From Planobispora longispora (GTDB taxonomy: Bacteria > Actinomycetota > Actinomycetes > Streptosporangiales > Streptosporangiaceae), in NCBI RefSeq assembly GCF_016863135.1, contig NZ_BOOH01000010.1, positions 30,491 through 94,490 of the forward strand: a stretch of DNA of 64,000 bases, given 5' to 3'. Made by a program: the position numbers and the translations under genes. The notes under the pieces were generated by a model that did not search any database, had not been told where the DNA came from, and was given only the letters and a program-made list of their open reading frames with translations. Below, one piece after another: positions 43,626 to 51,741 of the stretch (the first letter of the stretch is position 1; the number at the start of each line of letters is the position of its first letter).

Positions 43626-45212
43626 ATGGAGTTCAACCACGCAGATCTGTTCGAAGGGCTCGCGGACGCGATCGGGGACCGCGTCGCCGTGGTCTGCGGT
43701 ACGGACCGCGTGACGTACGCCGAGCTGGACGCGCACGCCAACCGGCTCGCCCACCACCTGGCGGCGCACGGGGTCGGGCCGGGCGACCACGTCGGCATCC
43801 AGCTCTACAACGGCGTCGAGTACATCGCCGCGATGATGGCGGCGCTCAAGCTCCGAGCCGTGCCGATCAACGTCAACTACCGCTACGTCGAGGCCGAGCT
43901 GCTCTACCTCTACCGGGACTCCGACATCGTCGCCCTGCTGTTCGACGTGGAGTTCGACGAGCGGGTGGCGGCTGTCGCACCGCAGGTCCCCGAGCTGCGG
44001 CAGCTGATCGCGGTAGGCGGGCCGTCGAAGGTGCCCGGGGCGGTGCCGTACGAGGAGGCGCTGGCCGGGCAGCCGGAGACGCGCGGGTTCCCCGAGCGGT
44101 CGGGCGACGACGTCTACATCATCTACACCGGCGGCACGACCGGCATGCCCAAGGGCACGATGTGGCGGACCGAGGACCTGTTCTTCGCCTTCGGCGGCGG
44201 GAACCCGTACGGCGACCCGCTGCCCACCCCCGAGGCGGTGATCGAGCAGGCGCGCAACTCCGGGCCGCTGGTCATGATGGCGGCGGCGCCGCTGATGCAC
44301 GGGGCGGCGCAGATGGCCACCTTCATCTGCTGGTGGATGGGCGGGACCATGGTCTACGTCCGCAAGTTCGACGCGGCCGAGGTGCTGCGGGCGGTCGAGC
44401 GGGAGAAGGCGTTCACGGTCAACCTCGTCGGCGACGCGATGGCCCGCCCGATCGCCGAGGAGCTCGCGAGGGGCGGATACGACGTGTCGTCGCTGGGGGT
44501 GCTCAGCTCCGCCGGGGCGATCCTGACCGGCGCGGTCCGCGACCGGCTCCAGGAGCTGATGCCGAACACGGCGATCCTGGACACCTTCGGCTCCACCGAG
44601 TCCGGCTACACCGCCTCGGCCGTACCCGGCTCCTCGCCGGAGTCGGGGGCGCGCTTCCAGCCCAACGCCTCCTCCGGCCTGGTGGTGCTCAACGAGATGC
44701 TGGAGCAGGTCAAGCCCGGCTCCGGCGAGGTGGGCACGATCGCCACGAGCGGCAGGATGCCGCTGGGCTACTACAAGGACGAGGAGAAGACCCGGCGCAC
44801 CTTCGTGACCGACGCGGCCGGGACCCGCTGGCTGCTCACCGGCGACATGGCCACGGTGGAGGAGGACGGCACGATCGCGGTCCTCGGCCGCGGGGCGGCC
44901 TGCATCAACACCGGCGGCGAGAAGGTCTTCCCGGAGGAGGTCGAGGCGGTGCTCAAGGGCCACCCGGCGGTCTTCGACGCGGTCGTCACCGGGGTCCCCG
45001 ACGAGCGCTGGGGCAACAAGGTCGCCGCCGTGATCGAGCCGCGCCCCGGCACGTCCCCGTCGTCGGAGGAGCTGGAGGCGCACTGCCGTACGCTGCTGTC
45101 CGGCTACAAGGTCCCCCGGGCCTTCGCCTTCGTCGACGAGATGGTCCGCTCCCCGGCGGGCAAGGCCGACTACCGCTGGGCCCGCGAGACCGTCCAGGCC
45201 GCCCAGTCCTGA
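43626..45212 (+). CDS. Acyl-CoA synthetase, FadD19-like
   Basis: 528 residues from ATG 43626 with AGGAG 8 bases upstream. ANL motifs: VYIIYTGGTTGMPKGTMWR (about 165-183), LDTFGSTESG, LLTGDMATVEEDG, GRGAACINTGGEKVFPEEVE, and RSPAGKADYRW with the C-terminal catalytic Lys. The phrase APLMHGAAQMATFICW and the ending SPAGKxDYRWA strongly resemble mycobacterial FadD19, which activates C27 steroid side-chain acids (from memory). Last gene of the five-gene operon; together with the EchA19-like enzyme it suggests a partial sterol side-chain pathway. Confidence 0.85.
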   Translation: MEFNHADLFEGLADAIGDRVAVVCGTDRVTYAELDAHANRLAHHLAAHGVGPGDHVGIQLYNGVEYIAAMMAALKLRAVPINVNYRYVEAELLYLYRDSDIVALLFDVEFDERVAAVAPQVPELRQLIAVGGPSKVPGAVPYEEALAGQPETRGFPERSGDDVYIIYTGGTTGMPKGTMWRTEDLFFAFGGGNPYGDPLPTPEAVIEQARNSGPLVMMAAAPLMHGAAQMATFICWWMGGTMVYVRKFDAAEVLRAVEREKAFTVNLVGDAMARPIAEELARGGYDVSSLGVLSSAGAILTGAVRDRLQELMPNTAILDTFGSTESGYTASAVPGSSPESGARFQPNASSGLVVLNEMLEQVKPGSGEVGTIATSGRMPLGYYKDEEKTRRTFVTDAAGTRWLLTGDMATVEEDGTIAVLGRGAACINTGGEKVFPEEVEAVLKGHPAVFDAVVTGVPDERWGNKVAAVIEPRPGTSPSSEELEAHCRTLLSGYKVPRAFAFVDEMVRSPAGKADYRWARETVQAAQS

Positions 45213-45355
45213 CCGATCCCGTACGGCCCCGCCGGTTCGTGCGGCGCCGGACCGGCGTCTTGGTCCTCACACTCCTCGCCGGATTCGACACGCCGTAGCA
45301 CCTCGGCCGTGTTGTTTCGTAGCTCACGTGCAGGAATGGCAGTCGTGAGCCAACT

Positions 45356-45371
45356 GTAGAAATCTTTCTAC
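45356..45371. promoter_or_regulatory. 16-bp palindrome GTAGAAATCTTTCTAC
   Basis: Perfect 7-bp arms with a 2-base centre, in an A/T-rich patch 144 bases after the FadD19-like stop. It looks like a binding site for a dimeric regulator, but no start codon lies close by. Confidence 0.3.
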
Positions 45372-45596
45372 GAACGTAGCAAGAGTTCGGGTGGGAAGCG
45401 CCGGGAGCGTTCCAGGGGACGGTCACGTCGACCACGAAGCGCACCCAGGTGGGGGGCCACCCCGCCGGCCTGGAAGCCCGGGGTCGCGTAGCCGCGGGAT
45501 GCGTGGCCGTCGACCGTCTTCCCGGTCTTCAGGGAGACGGCGCGGATCCTCAAGGGCTCGTCGAGGGGTGCCGATCCAGGGCTGTGCGGCAGCCCA

Positions 45597-45633
45597 TTGA
45601 CAAAAATGCTTTTTATGTAAAAGACTGTTTTTG
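45597..45633 (+). promoter_or_regulatory. Promoter with nested inverted repeats upstream of the ArsR-type gene
   Basis: TTGACA at 45597-45602 is followed by A/T-rich DNA with outer arms CAAAAA (45601-45606) / TTTTTG (45628-45633) and inner arms CTTTT (45609-45613) / AAAAG (45619-45623), nearly concentric. It ends two bases before ATG 45636, so the mRNA is probably leaderless or very short-leadered. Consistent with autoregulation. Confidence 0.5.
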
Positions 45634-45635
45634 CG

Positions 45636-46193
45636 ATGAGAGACGTCCTGTATCTGGAAGAGATCGAGCAGGCCGAGGCCCTGCTCAAGCCGCAGCGCAT
45701 CGAAGTGCTGCGGCATCTCGCCGAGCCCCGCACCTGCACCGAGGTCGCCGCGCTGCTCGGCCAGACCCCGCAGCGGGTCTACTACCACGTCAAACGCCTG
45801 GTCGAGGCGGGGCTGGCCGAGCAGGTGGCCGAGCGCAGGGTGCGCGGCATCAACGAGGGCGTCTACCAGGCCGGCGCCCGCGCCTACTGGCTCTCGCCCC
45901 ACCTGGTCGGCCGGATCGGCCGGCGCCGGGCGCAGGACGAGCTGAGCCTGGGCTACCTGCTGGACCTCGTGGAGGAGGTGCAGGCCGACATCGCCGCGCT
46001 CGACCGGGATGCGCCGGAACTGCCGTCGATCGGGGTCTCCGGCCGCATCCGCGTGCCGCAGGAGCAGCGCCAGCAGTTCCTCGACGAGCTGCGGACCACG
46101 TTGCAGGACCTGTTCACCCGCTACGGCGGCGCCGAAGGAGACGCGTTCAAGCTCGCCGTGGCCTGCTATCCCGAAGGAGAGTCCGATGAGTGA
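45636..46193 (+). CDS. ArsR-type winged-helix regulator
   Basis: 185 residues. The N-terminal winged helix reads LLKPQRIEVLRHLAEPRTCTEVAALLGQTPQRVYYHVKRLVEAGLAEQV (about 17-65), typical of HTH_20/ArsR regulators. The C-terminal half is helical with no metal-binding Cys cluster, so it probably senses an organic ligand or acts with its partner. No ribosome binding site precedes ATG 45636. It overlaps the downstream SRPBCC gene by 8 bp, a common pairing in actinobacteria. Confidence 0.8.
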   Translation: MRDVLYLEEIEQAEALLKPQRIEVLRHLAEPRTCTEVAALLGQTPQRVYYHVKRLVEAGLAEQVAERRVRGINEGVYQAGARAYWLSPHLVGRIGRRRAQDELSLGYLLDLVEEVQADIAALDRDAPELPSIGVSGRIRVPQEQRQQFLDELRTTLQDLFTRYGGAEGDAFKLAVACYPEGESDE

Positions 46194-47094
46194 GCCGATG
46201 ATGATCCGTGTCCGCGCGGGCGCGCCGGTCAAGGACGTGCACCACGCCCTGACCGACCCCGCGGCGATGCGCGTCTGGCTGGACGAGCACGCCGAGGTCG
46301 ACCTGCCGCACCGCTACGCCTTCTGGGGCCGCCACACCCCCGCCGGCGACGCGCCCCGCCAGCGCCTGCTCCACGCCGACGAGCGCACGCTGCGCTTCGT
46401 GTGGACGCTCGACGACACCGACACCACCGTGGAGATCCGGCTCCGGGAGCTGGAGCCGGACGCGACCGAGCTGACGCTGACGCAGACCGGCGTCCCCTCG
46501 TGGGAGGAGATGGTGAACGACACCGGCGGCCTCCTGGGTCTCCTGCACACCTACTGGGCGCTGGCGGTCGTCAACCTCGTCGATCACGTCGAGGGCCGGG
46601 AGACCACGCCGAAGTGCGACCTCACCTCCCCGGTGATGCGGGAGCAGGTGTTCATCGCCGCGCCGCCGCAGGCGGTGTACGACTCGATCGTCGATCCCGG
46701 GACGTTCGCCCGGTGGTTCGGGGCGAAGATCGAGATCGAGCCGCACGTCGGCGGGCGCTGGGCCATGGGCGGCTTCGACATGGAGTCGTCGCCCGCGAAG
46801 ATCACCGACCTGGAGCCCGGGCGCCGGATGTCCCTGCTGGGGGAGGAGGGGCTGGTCACCTCCTGGGAACTGGAGGAGTCCGGCGGCGGGACCCGGCTCA
46901 CCTTCGTGCAGAGCGGTTTCGACGAGGGCCGCCCGCCGTACGACGCGTGGATGGGCTGGCTCAGCGGCATCGCCGAGCTGCGCCGGTTCCACGAGCTGGA
47001 GGACTGGCGCTCGATGTGGCTCGAGGTGCACCTGGAAGGGGTGCCCGAGGGGCTCATCACGGTCGGGGAGGACGCGCAGGCCGGGGAGAGGTGA
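46186..47094 (+). CDS. Tandem SRPBCC (AHSA1-like) domain protein
   Basis: 303 residues from ATG 46186. Two START-like domains are visible: the first about 5-135 (VRAGAPVKDVHHALTDPAAMRVWLDEHAEV), the second about 145-285 (REQVFIAAPPQAVYDSIVDPGTFARWFGAKIEIEPHVGGRW). They form ligand-binding cavities, and the family includes Hsp90-activator-like and aromatic-ligand-binding proteins. Overlap with the ArsR-type gene implies co-expression; it may bind the ligand that the regulator responds to. An efficient terminator follows. Confidence 0.8.
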   Translation: MSEPMMIRVRAGAPVKDVHHALTDPAAMRVWLDEHAEVDLPHRYAFWGRHTPAGDAPRQRLLHADERTLRFVWTLDDTDTTVEIRLRELEPDATELTLTQTGVPSWEEMVNDTGGLLGLLHTYWALAVVNLVDHVEGRETTPKCDLTSPVMREQVFIAAPPQAVYDSIVDPGTFARWFGAKIEIEPHVGGRWAMGGFDMESSPAKITDLEPGRRMSLLGEEGLVTSWELEESGGGTRLTFVQSGFDEGRPPYDAWMGWLSGIAELRRFHELEDWRSMWLEVHLEGVPEGLITVGEDAQAGER

Positions 47095-47112
47095 CGTCTC
47101 GCCCGGCCCGTG

Positions 47113-47160
47113 CGGGGAGTCGTGCCTCACCATGCGAGACACGACTCCCCGAATCATTTT
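47113..47160 (+). terminator. Rho-independent terminator after the SRPBCC gene
   Basis: Arms CGGGGAGTCGTG (47113-47124) and CACGACTCCCCG (47140-47151), a 12-bp perfect stem, followed by AATCATTTT. Confidence 0.85.
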
Positions 47161-47238
47161 CTAATGTGCGACCATTTCGGCACGATCATGGTTGCCGGCG
47201 CCTGACCCCAGGCGCTCGCCCGGGACGGGAGTCGACGG

Positions 47239-48396
47239 ATGGCCGGAGAGCACACTCTTGACGCGGAAGGGCTGGCGGATCTCCTCGCCGGAGCCGTCGA
47301 CGTCGAACCGACGCCCTCCGGCGTCATCCCTCTGCGGCTGTCCCGGCGGAGCCGGGCGCAGGAGCCCACCAACGGCGCCATGGGGGTCGCGTCCGCCGCG
47401 GCCGGGGTGCACCTGCGCGCGCTGACCGGCGCCTCCCGGATCACGCTGGAGGTCAAGATCACCCGAGCCCTCCCGGAAGGGCTCGACTCCCGGGAGCAGC
47501 CGGCGAGCTTCGTCGCCGTCGCCGACGGGGAGGCCGTCCGGCGCGTCGACCTGGACGAGGGAGACGTCTTCCGGATGCGGGAGGACGGGATCCGGCTCGA
47601 GGCGGGGGACGCGTCGGCCGTACGGTTCGACCTCGGGCGGCCGCGGGACGGGCGGGCGCGCCCGGTCGAGATCTGGCTGCCGCACACCGCCCAGGTCGAG
47701 CTCCGCGGCGCGACCTCCGACGCCCCGCTCTCCCCGGCGCCGTCGTCGGCCGTCCACTGGCTCCACTACGGCAGCTCGATCAGCCACTGCCTGGAGGCGG
47801 ACGGCCCGCTCGGCCCGTGGCCCCAGGCCGCCGCCCGGAACCTGGGCGTGCGGCTGACCAACATGGGGCTGGCCGGGAACGCGATGCTCGACCCCTTCGC
47901 CGCGCGGACCATCAGGGATGTCGAGGCCGACGTCATCTCCCTCAAGGTCGGCATCAACATCGTCAACGGCGACAGCATGCGCGCCCGCACCTTCGTGCCC
48001 GCCCTCCACGGATTCCTCGACACGATCAGGGAGGGACGGCCGTCCACCCCGATCGTGCTCATCTCGGCCGTCACCTGCCCCATCCACGAGGACACCCCCG
48101 GGCCGACGGTCCACGACGGGATGCGGTTCCGCGCGGCGCGGCGGAGCCTCGACCTCGACACCGGCGCGCTCACCCTCGCCATGACCCGCCGCCTGCTGGA
48201 GCAGGTCGCCACCGAGCGCGCGGAGACGGACCCCCGCCTGCACTTCGTCGACGGCCTGGAACTGCTCGGACCGGCGGACGCCGGACGGCTCTACGACGAC
48301 CTCCACCCGGACCAGAAGGGGTACGACCTGATGGCCGAGCGCTTCACCGCCATCGTCCGCGAGCGGACGGACCTGACCGCGGCCTTCCGCCTCTGA
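47239..48396 (+). CDS. SGNH/GDSL-family hydrolase (cytoplasmic)
   Basis: 385 residues, no signal peptide. An N-terminal beta-sandwich (about 1-165) precedes the SGNH domain. Catalytic Ser is in HYGSSISHCLEA (about 178), block II Gly in NMGLAGNAM, block III in KVGINIVNG and the Asp/His pair in DDLHPDQKGY near the C-terminus. Probable esterase or carbohydrate deacetylase with an accessory jelly-roll. It is flanked by a terminator and intergenic DNA, so it is probably monocistronic. Substrate unknown. Confidence 0.8.
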   Translation: MAGEHTLDAEGLADLLAGAVDVEPTPSGVIPLRLSRRSRAQEPTNGAMGVASAAAGVHLRALTGASRITLEVKITRALPEGLDSREQPASFVAVADGEAVRRVDLDEGDVFRMREDGIRLEAGDASAVRFDLGRPRDGRARPVEIWLPHTAQVELRGATSDAPLSPAPSSAVHWLHYGSSISHCLEADGPLGPWPQAAARNLGVRLTNMGLAGNAMLDPFAARTIRDVEADVISLKVGINIVNGDSMRARTFVPALHGFLDTIREGRPSTPIVLISAVTCPIHEDTPGPTVHDGMRFRAARRSLDLDTGALTLAMTRRLLEQVATERAETDPRLHFVDGLELLGPADAGRLYDDLHPDQKGYDLMAERFTAIVRERTDLTAAFRL

Positions 48397-48506
48397 CCCC
48401 CGCGTGGTTCCCGGCCCCGCCGAATGGGAGCGGCGCGGCGGGGCAGGAACCCGGTGACGGCGCGTTCCCGGCGGGGAGGCGCGGGTGGCGCGAGGGGAGG
48501 CGCGAG

Positions 48507-48815
48507 ATGCCGGTACGGGGCGAGCCCTCGGTCGCGGCTTCGGGGGAGTGGATCGACGACGACGGCGTGCGCATGCCCGCGGGCGAGGTGCACGCCTGGC
48601 GGCCGGGGACGAACCAGACCCTGTGCGGCCTGGCGCTGAGCCGGTCGCACCTGCGCCGGTTCCACCACGTGCCGTGGACGGACACGTTCCCGGAGTCGGG
48701 CGGGGCGGCCGACGAGGTGCGGAGAGTCTGCCCCAGATGTCAGGCGGCGGCCGGGCGGGGCCGCTCCGGCCGCGGCTGGAGCAAGGGCTGGACGAGGACG
48801 TCTCCGCGCCCTTGA
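48507..48815 (+). CDS. Small conserved-type protein with likely zinc-binding Cys/His
   Basis: 102 residues from ATG 48507 with GGGGAGG 7 bases upstream. The core reads GEVHAWRPGTNQTLCGLALSR, then FHHVPW and VCPRCQAAAG. The His/Cys spacing (H-x10+-C, CxxC) suggests a small zinc-binding fold. Similar short proteins appear common in actinomycetes, but I do not recognise a named family. The tail is basic and Gly/Ser/Trp-rich. Confidence 0.6.
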   Translation: MPVRGEPSVAASGEWIDDDGVRMPAGEVHAWRPGTNQTLCGLALSRSHLRRFHHVPWTDTFPESGGAADEVRRVCPRCQAAAGRGRSGRGWSKGWTRTSPRP

Positions 48816-48855
48816 CCCCCGGCGGTGCGGCGGCCGTCCCGGGCCCGGGGCGCGT

Positions 48856-49500
48856 TCAGGCCCTGGCCGCGGCGTTGTCGCCGGTGAGCGCGGCGGTGGC
48901 GCCCAGGCCCAGGTAGATGACGCCGCTGGTGACGTCCAGTCGGCGGCGGGCGCGGGCGGAGCGGCGCAGCCGGCCGGCCATGGCGGAGGAGAGCAGGGCG
49001 AAGGCGCCGTCGCTGGCCAGGCCGAGGACGATCCAGATCATGCCGAGCAGCACGATCTGCGGGGCGATCGGCCCCGCGTCCGGGTCGGCGAACTGGGGGA
49101 GGAAGGCGAGGAAGAAGATCGCCGTCTTCGGGTTGAGCACGTTCACCACGAAGCCCTCCCAGAACATCCGGGTACGGCTCGCCACCGGCGGCTCGGCCGC
49201 CCCGGTCCCGTTGCGGCCGTTCATCAGCTTGCGGATGCCCAGCCAGATCAGGTAGGCCGCGCCGAGGTACTTCACGACCGTGAAGGCGGTCGCCGAGGCG
49301 GCGAGCAGCGCGCTGATGCCGAGCGCGGCGGCGGCCACGTGGACCAGGGAGCCGAGGTGGATGCCGAGGACGGAGACGAGGCCGGCGCTCCTGCCCTGGG
49401 CGACGCTGCGGGTCACGATGTAGACGACCGCGGGACCCGGCACGATCAGCAGGGCGAGGGTCGCGGCGGCGAAGAGGGCGAGGGTGGAGAGGTCCGGCAT
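48856..49500 (-). CDS. LysE-family amino-acid/metabolite exporter
   Basis: 214 residues, six membrane segments. The family signature is VPGPAVVYIVTRSVAQGRSAGLVSVLGIHLGSLVH near the N-terminus, then KYLGAAYLIWLGIRKL and FVVNVLNPKTAIFFLAFLPQF. It exports amino acids or related small molecules by proton exchange. An 8-bp tandem repeat array lies 47 bases upstream of its start, where it could affect promoter spacing. Confidence 0.9.
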   Translation of the reverse strand: MPDLSTLALFAAATLALLIVPGPAVVYIVTRSVAQGRSAGLVSVLGIHLGSLVHVAAAALGISALLAASATAFTVVKYLGAAYLIWLGIRKLMNGRNGTGAAEPPVASRTRMFWEGFVVNVLNPKTAIFFLAFLPQFADPDAGPIAPQIVLLGMIWIVLGLASDGAFALLSSAMAGRLRRSARARRRLDVTSGVIYLGLGATAALTGDNAAARA

Positions 49501-49546
49501 GCCGCGATCGTAAGCACGCCCGTCCCTCGATCGCCTCAGGTTTTCG

Positions 49547-49618
49547 GCCGCCGTGCCGCCGTGCCGCCGTGCCGCCGTGCCGCCGTGCCGCCGTGCCGCC
49601 GTGCCGCCGTGCCGCCGT
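49547..49618. repeat. Nine perfect copies of an 8-bp tandem repeat (GCCGCCGT)
   Basis: Uninterrupted array of 72 bp with a degenerate tenth unit after it. The 8-bp unit would shift any reading frame on copy-number change, and it sits in the LysE promoter region. A candidate phase-variable or strain-typing locus. Confidence 0.95.
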
Positions 49619-49827
49619 GCCGTCGGCGGACGGACGCCGTCCCCGGCCGGAAATGAATTTGATCATCTATGGCCCCCAGAATGCGGACGGCGCCTCACAG
49701 AAGTGTTTCCGTATCATGCGCACCACCTTTTCGGTGCGCTCCGGAAATCGATTCCGACCGGGACGGACCCGGAAGAGAGGCGGGTTTCGCTTCCGCGGGA
49801 TCACGCCCTCCGAGAAGTCCGAAATAT

Positions 49828-49856
49828 TGACACGCATTGGAATCGCCCATATATCC
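49828..49856 (+). promoter_or_regulatory. Near-consensus vegetative promoter of the SIR2-macro gene
   Basis: TTGACA (49828-49833), exactly 17 bases, then TATATC (49851-49856). The start codon is 34 bases downstream. This is one of the best promoter matches in the window and suggests constitutive expression, as expected of a defence gene. Confidence 0.75.
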
Positions 49857-49890
49857 TGTCCGGTATTTCTCGACCGAGACGAGGGCTCCG

Positions 49891-51627
49891 ATGAGGGTGA
49901 CCACGCAGGGAATCGACGTCAACGTCCTCAGTCAGGCGGAGGTCGTGCACGCCCTGGCGGAGGCCCCGGGCAACCACGTGGCCTTCGTCGGGGCCGGCGT
50001 CTCCAAGGAGGCGGGGGTGCCGCTGGCCGGGGAGATATCCCAGGACATCCGGGAAAAATTCCTGAGCACGTCGCCCGTGCCGGATCCCGACGCCTGGGCC
50101 CGTCAGTACCTCAAGTGGGACGACCTCAGGGTGCGCTACCGGACGTGCGTCGAGCGGTACGGGTCGGCCGAGGACAGGGTCACCTACTTCCGGCAGCTGC
50201 TGTCGGGGAAGCGCCCCGCCTTCGCCCACCACGCGCTCGCGATGCTCATGGCGGACGGCGTGCTGTACGGCACCGCCCTGACGACCAATTTCGACAAGCT
50301 GCTGGAACACGCTTTCACCGAGCAGGGTTTCAAAGAGTGCCAGGCCATACGCGCGGCCGAGGAAATCGAGTTCTGGAACCAGGAGCAGGACCGTAACTAC
50401 GTCTTCAAACTCCACGGGGACTACGACACCCACAACATCCTGAACACCCGGATGGAGACCTACTCCATCAACGAGTATTTCGTGGAGCCTTCCAGGTCGT
50501 TGTTCAGAGGGCGGGGACTTCTGATCATCGGCTCGGCGGGGAACGAGGACAGCGTCGTCGACTTCATCAAGAGGATCGTCGTCTCGGACGACCGGCGCGT
50601 TCTCTCGCGCGGCGTGCGGTGGGGGGTCTACGTCGGCGAGCACATGCCGCCGGGCATCTCGGACGAGGCCTCGGCGGAGCTCGTACGGGACGCCGTTCAG
50701 GACGGTGCGGTGAACCGCCAGATGGTGGAGCTGCTCGCCGACGCGAACGACCGGTTCAGGGACCGCCGCCCCTGCTCGGTGTTCCCGGTGTGGGGGACCG
50801 GCAACTTCTTCCTCAGGCTGATCGACGCCCTCGACCGGCCGTGGCTGAAGAGGACGGCGCAGCTCTTCCTCGACCACGAGATGCGGCTGCGCTCGACCTT
50901 CTCGGCGCAGGGCCTGTCGGAGGCGGCGATCGAACGGCACCTGAGCAGGCTGAGGCAGGCGCGCCGGATCAACGGCTCCGTCAGCGGCGTGGAGCAGCCG
51001 CCGAAGGTGGCGGTCACGGCCGTGTCACCGGCGGACGGGGTGGAGGTGCGCCTGGTGTACGGCGACATCAGCAGCTCGGCGATGATGACGGCCCCCGAGT
51101 TCTCCGGCCGGATCCGGGCGGTCGTCAGCCCGGAGGACACCTCCGTCAGCGCGGGGGGCGGTGTGGCCTACACGTTGCTGTCGCGGGCCGGTCCCCGGTT
51201 CGTCCTCAACGAGCTCGCGAAGTTCGCCCCCGTCGGCCACGGCACCTCCGTGGCGACGTCCGCCGGCGACCTGCCGGTGCACTACATCTTCCACGCGGCG
51301 GCCTTGAAGATCGAAGAGCCCCGCGGAGACTACCTGGTCGACCACGACAGCATCCGGGCGACCGTGAACGACGTGCTGGCCAAGGCGGACGCCCTCGGAG
51401 TGGCGGTCATCTGGGTGCCGCTGCTCGGCGCGGGCGTCGGCCCGGTCCCGCCGGAGCACTCCTTCGAGGCGATCATGGATGCGATCTTCGGCGCCTCGCC
51501 CGCGCGCCGGCCGAGGGTCATCATGGTCGTGGTCTACGAGGAGGACATCCTGAACCGTTACGACGCGGCGAAGGTTCTCCGCTCCCGGCTGCCCCACGAC
51601 GCCGTGAAGGTCACCGCGGGGAGCTGA
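49891..51627 (+). CDS. SIR2-like - macrodomain fusion protein, candidate NAD-directed defence effector
   Basis: 578 residues from ATG 49891 (GAGGG 5-6 bases upstream; an earlier in-frame start at 49837 overlaps the promoter). The SIR2-like domain (about 15-310) has the NAD-binding loop FVGAGVSKEAGVPL (34-38), N133 in TTNFD and H175 in FKLHGDYD, equivalents of the Asn/His needed for NAD hydrolysis in defence SIR2 enzymes such as ThsA. A helical linker (315-365) leads to a macrodomain (about 380-575): GDISSSAM, SPEDTSVSAGGGVAYTLL and LLGAGVGPVPPEHSF match its ADP-ribose loops. The macrodomain may sense an ADP-ribose signal or process products. No TIR partner lies beside it. Function is inferred. 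Confidence 0.85.
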   Translation: MRVTTQGIDVNVLSQAEVVHALAEAPGNHVAFVGAGVSKEAGVPLAGEISQDIREKFLSTSPVPDPDAWARQYLKWDDLRVRYRTCVERYGSAEDRVTYFRQLLSGKRPAFAHHALAMLMADGVLYGTALTTNFDKLLEHAFTEQGFKECQAIRAAEEIEFWNQEQDRNYVFKLHGDYDTHNILNTRMETYSINEYFVEPSRSLFRGRGLLIIGSAGNEDSVVDFIKRIVVSDDRRVLSRGVRWGVYVGEHMPPGISDEASAELVRDAVQDGAVNRQMVELLADANDRFRDRRPCSVFPVWGTGNFFLRLIDALDRPWLKRTAQLFLDHEMRLRSTFSAQGLSEAAIERHLSRLRQARRINGSVSGVEQPPKVAVTAVSPADGVEVRLVYGDISSSAMMTAPEFSGRIRAVVSPEDTSVSAGGGVAYTLLSRAGPRFVLNELAKFAPVGHGTSVATSAGDLPVHYIFHAAALKIEEPRGDYLVDHDSIRATVNDVLAKADALGVAVIWVPLLGAGVGPVPPEHSFEAIMDAIFGASPARRPRVIMVVVYEEDILNRYDAAKVLRSRLPHDAVKVTAGS

Positions 51628-51741
51628 CGGTCCCCTGCCGCCGACCGGGATGTTCCCCGGCGGGCCGGAGCCGGTTCGCGCTCCCCCGCGGCGGGAGCCG
51701 GGGCCCGGATCAGCCGGGTCCCGGATCGGAGGTCCTCCGGA

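Larger units (their letters stand above)
45213..45635 (+). other. 423-bp intergenic region
   Basis: No gene is supported; short frames lack motifs or ribosome binding sites. It contains a perfect palindrome at 45356-45371 and an A/T-rich promoter/operator at 45597-45633, both listed separately. Confidence 0.5.
49501..49890. other. 390-bp divergent intergenic region
   Basis: Between the LysE gene (minus) and the SIR2-macro gene (plus). The LysE-proximal part is a tandem repeat array, the middle is nondescript, and the SIR2-proximal 200 bp is richer in A/T with a near-consensus promoter. Frames crossing it have no supported start. Confidence 0.5.

Noticed and set aside
45391..45600. Short frames between the FadD19-like and ArsR-type genes
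   Set aside because: Overlapping on several frames, low complexity, no start signals.
49547..49618. Possible CRISPR array
   Set aside because: Units are 8 bp and contiguous with no spacers and no cas genes.
48740..49666. 308-residue minus-strand frame overlapping LysE, including the 8-bp repeats as RHGGTAA units
   Set aside because: It is out of frame with LysE, which has the full family signature; the repeat peptide is an artefact of the tandem array.
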